DNA from: Acidimangrovimonas sp.
Lineage (GTDB): Bacteria > Pseudomonadota > Alphaproteobacteria > Rhodobacterales > Rhodobacteraceae
Reading direction: 5' to 3'
Assembly (NCBI GenBank): GCA_030147905.1
Contig: JASBUM010000104.1
Coordinates: 1 to 6,402 of the forward strand
DNA length: 6,402 nucleotides
The position numbers and the translations under genes were made by a program. Positions 4,897 through 6,402 of this stretch are shown here, in pieces; positions within the stretch are counted from its first letter, which is position 1; every line of letters begins with the position of its first letter. The notes under the pieces were generated by a model that did no database searches, was not told the origin of the DNA, and saw nothing but the letters and a program-made list of their open reading frames with translations.

Positions 4897-5760
4897 ATGT
4901 CACCGCAGGTCAAGGCCTTTTTCGACGAGGCCACGAACACGATTACTTATGTCGTCCGTGATCCGGCCGGCTCGAACTGCGCGGTGATCGATTCGGTTCT
5001 CGATTTCGACTATGCCTCGGGGCGTACCGATACCGCCTCGTCCGATCGGGTGATCGAATGGATCCGGTCCGAGGGGCTGAACGTGGAATGGATCCTCGAG
5101 ACCCATGTCCATGCCGATCACCTTTCGGCCGCGCCCGATATTCAGGAACGTCTGGGCGGCAAGATCGGCATCGGCGAGCGGATCACCGTGGTTCAGGACA
5201 CATTCGGCAAGATCTTCAACGAAGGCACCCGATTCCAGCGCGACGGCAGCCAGTTCGACCGGCTGTTCAAGGAGGGCGACAGTTTCCACATCGGGCAATT
5301 GCGCGGTGACGTGCTGCACACGCCCGGCCATACGCCCGCTTGCCTGACCTATGTGATCGGCGACGCCGCCTTCGTCGGCGACACGTTGTTCATGCCGGAT
5401 TTCGGCACCGCGCGTTGCGATTTTCCGGGCGGCTCGGCCGAGACCATGTATGACAGCGTCCAGAAGATCCTGACCCTGCCGAATGAGACGCGGATCTTCG
5501 TCGGTCACGACTACAAGGCGCCGGGGCGCGAGGAATACGCCTGGGAAACCACGGTCGGCGAGCAGAAGGCGCGCAACGTCCATGTCGGCGCCGGCAAGTC
5601 GCGCGACGAATTCGTTCGCATGCGGACCCAGCGCGACGCGACCCTCGCGATGCCGCGCCTGATCGTGCCGTCGTTGCAGATCAACATGCGCGCGGGCCGC
5701 AGCCCCGAGCCCGAGGACAACGGCACCGCCTATCTGAAGGTGCCGCTCAACAAGCTCTGA
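4897..5760 (+). CDS. Persulfide dioxygenase / Blh-type metallo-beta-lactamase-fold hydrolase
   Basis: The 287-residue protein belongs to the ETHE1/Blh branch of the metallo-beta-lactamase fold. Family members use mononuclear iron and O2 to oxidise glutathione persulfide to sulfite and glutathione during sulfide detoxification in the cytoplasm. Visible metal-site motifs are THVHADH (H70, H72, D74, H75), HTPGHTPACL (H145), VGDTLF (D162) and VGHDY (H204). In ETHE1 the iron ligands correspond to H70, H145 and D162. The segment MPDFGTARCDFPGG (about 166-179) and the C-terminal NMRAGRSPEPEDNG resemble bacterial persulfide dioxygenases and Blh rather than glyoxalase II. I chose the ATG at 4897 because GGGGAG (4884-4889) lies 7 nt upstream; the in-frame ATG at 4840 lies inside the promoter. 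The next gene encodes a DUF442 sulfurtransferase, which supports a role in persulfide handling. Confidence 0.9.
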   Translation: MSPQVKAFFDEATNTITYVVRDPAGSNCAVIDSVLDFDYASGRTDTASSDRVIEWIRSEGLNVEWILETHVHADHLSAAPDIQERLGGKIGIGERITVVQDTFGKIFNEGTRFQRDGSQFDRLFKEGDSFHIGQLRGDVLHTPGHTPACLTYVIGDAAFVGDTLFMPDFGTARCDFPGGSAETMYDSVQKILTLPNETRIFVGHDYKAPGREEYAWETTVGEQKARNVHVGAGKSRDEFVRMRTQRDATLAMPRLIVPSLQINMRAGRSPEPEDNGTAYLKVPLNKL

Positions 5761-5802
5761 TTGCCGCAGGCCGGTCCCGGAGCATGCGGGGCCTTTCGCA
5801 TC

Positions 5803-5834
5803 CGCGCGGCCGCGCCTAGGATCGGGGCCGCGCG
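5803..5834 (+). other. GC-rich hairpin between the two sulfur genes
   Basis: CGCGCGGCC (5803-5811) pairs with GGCCGCGCG (5826-5834), a nine-base stem with a 14-nt loop, in the 111-bp gap between the genes. With no T-run after it, it may be an RNA processing or stability element, a partial terminator lowering downstream expression, or chance in GC-rich DNA. Confidence 0.3.
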
Positions 5835-5871
5835 TGCCTCTCGGCCGGGCGCGAACGGTTAAGGAAGAACC

Positions 5872-6303
5872 ATGGAAATCCGACCCCTGACAGAAGATTA
5901 CGCCGTCTCGCCGCAGATCGACCCTGCCGATCTGCCGGCCATCGCCGCGGCCGGCTACAGCACCGTGATCTGCAACCGCCCCGACGCCGAGATCCCGCCG
6001 CGGCTGCACGCCGCGCGCATGGCCGACGCGGCCCGCGAGGCGGGGCTCGAATTCGTCGAGAACCCGGTCGTCAGCGGTGCGCTGACGGCCGAGAACGTCG
6101 CGACGCAGGCGCGCGCGATCGCGGCCGCGGCGGGGCCGGTTCTGGCCTATTGCGCCTCGGGCAACCGCTCATCGATCGTCTGGGCCCTTTCGCAGGCCGG
6201 ACACCGGCCGGTGGACGAACTGATCGGCCTGCCCGCACGGCACGGATACCGGCTTGAGGGTCTGCGCGCGAAACTCGAAAGTCTCGCCGGCGGAAAGGAC
6301 TAG
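5872..6303 (+). CDS. DUF442 / TIGR01244-family sulfurtransferase (rhodanese-like)
   Basis: The 143-residue protein matches the DUF442 domain, a phosphatase/rhodanese-like fold that in Blh proteins acts as a sulfurtransferase. Landmarks are the N-terminal YAVSPQIDPADLPAIAAAGY, the conserved NRPDAE (35-40), and the active-site loop YCASGNRSS with C94 and R99. Four residues separate Cys and Arg, the loop length typical of rhodaneses, whereas tyrosine phosphatases have five; this favours sulfur transfer over phosphate removal. AAGGAAG (5861-5867) precedes the ATG and fixes the start. It follows the persulfide dioxygenase-like gene on the same strand after 111 bp and probably shares its transcript. 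Together the two reproduce, as separate proteins and in reverse order, the two domains of fused Blh. The physiological sulfur donor cannot be read from sequence. Confidence 0.88.
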   Translation: MEIRPLTEDYAVSPQIDPADLPAIAAAGYSTVICNRPDAEIPPRLHAARMADAAREAGLEFVENPVVSGALTAENVATQARAIAAAAGPVLAYCASGNRSSIVWALSQAGHRPVDELIGLPARHGYRLEGLRAKLESLAGGKD

Positions 6304-6307
6304 GCGC

Positions 6308-6329
6308 GTGGCCGGCGCTGCCGTGCCAC
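6308..6329 (+). terminator. Terminator-like hairpin after the DUF442 gene
   Basis: GTGGCCGGC (6308-6316) pairs with GCCG (6320-6323) and GCCAC (6325-6329), nine pairs with one bulged T (6324) and a 3-nt loop, starting five bases after the TAG stop codon. A second hairpin, CGTGGCG (6353-6359) with CGCCACG (6369-6375), follows. Neither has a T-run. They suggest that the transcript ends here. Confidence 0.4.
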
Positions 6330-6402
6330 CCGGCGCGGCCGCGCGCCCGCAGCGTGGCGGGCGCCGCGCGCCACGGCCCGGTTCCGCACGCCGCGCCGGT
6401 GG

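Noticed and set aside
4730..4903. Extension of the DksA-like protein to an ATG at 4903 or 4741
   Set aside because: The 4903 start would run through the FNR-type box and promoter; the 4741 start would leave about 5 nt of leader, and its ATGGAG provides the GGAG ribosome binding site for the ATG at 4729.
4900..6009. A 369-codon minus-strand frame covering the persulfide dioxygenase-like gene
   Set aside because: It has no ribosome binding site or recognisable motif, whereas the plus strand encodes a full set of metal-binding motifs; it is a GC-driven shadow.
6308..6402. Possible next gene starting at GTG 6308, with AAGGA 8 nt upstream, open to the window end
   Set aside because: The GTG sits in a strong hairpin, and the translation (Ala/Pro/Arg/Gly-rich) looks like random GC-rich sequence; too little is visible to support a gene.

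Overview
This is a very GC-rich window, typical of an alphaproteobacterium and most likely a member of the Rhodobacterales/Paracoccaceae. The taxonomic hint comes from composition, the strong G/C bias at third codon positions, and the gene set: a GapR/DUF2312 protein, a TraR/DksA C4 zinc-finger protein with a DWEE-type tip, a persulfide dioxygenase-like hydrolase and a separate DUF442 sulfurtransferase. No rRNA, tRNA, CRISPR array, transposase or integrase was seen.

Layout. The 3' part of a plus-strand gene of unknown function (2-508) converges on gapR (minus, 750-1007). The gap between them carries two small tandem repeats. gapR is divergent from a 71-residue two-helix membrane protein (plus, 1177-1392). 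The stop codon of that gene is the first unit of a ten-copy 7-bp array (1390-1459). A strong hairpin (1464-1487) separates the array from a convergent, large FadJ/FadB-like gene (minus, 1516-3615). That protein has lost key dehydrogenase residues. Its gene has a good candidate promoter 145 bp upstream, with a 10-bp direct repeat lying over the predicted transcription start. A two-gene minus-strand operon follows: a TraR/DksA-like protein (4226-4729) and a 62-residue protein (4041-4229) joined by an ATGA overlap, ending at a plausible intrinsic terminator. Diverging from it on the plus strand are a persulfide dioxygenase/Blh-type metallo-hydrolase (4897-5760) and a DUF442 sulfurtransferase (5872-6303).

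How the genes may work together. The last two genes look like a split version of the fused Blh protein (DUF442 plus metallo-beta-lactamase fold) known from sulfide-detoxification operons: one moves or senses persulfide sulfur, the other oxidises persulfide with O2. The divergent intergenic region holds a perfect FNR/CRP-type palindrome, TTGACTCAAGTCAA. By my count it is centred 41.5 bp upstream of a predicted start site for the DksA-like operon, so that operon may respond to oxygen or nitric oxide. The opposing persulfide dioxygenase promoter has a CG dinucleotide run between its -35 and -10 elements.

No wholly new system is evident. The points most worth a second look are the catalytically degenerate FadJ-like protein, the FNR-type box between the DksA-like and sulfur genes, the 7-bp repeat array, and the two promoters whose spacers contain slippage-prone runs.
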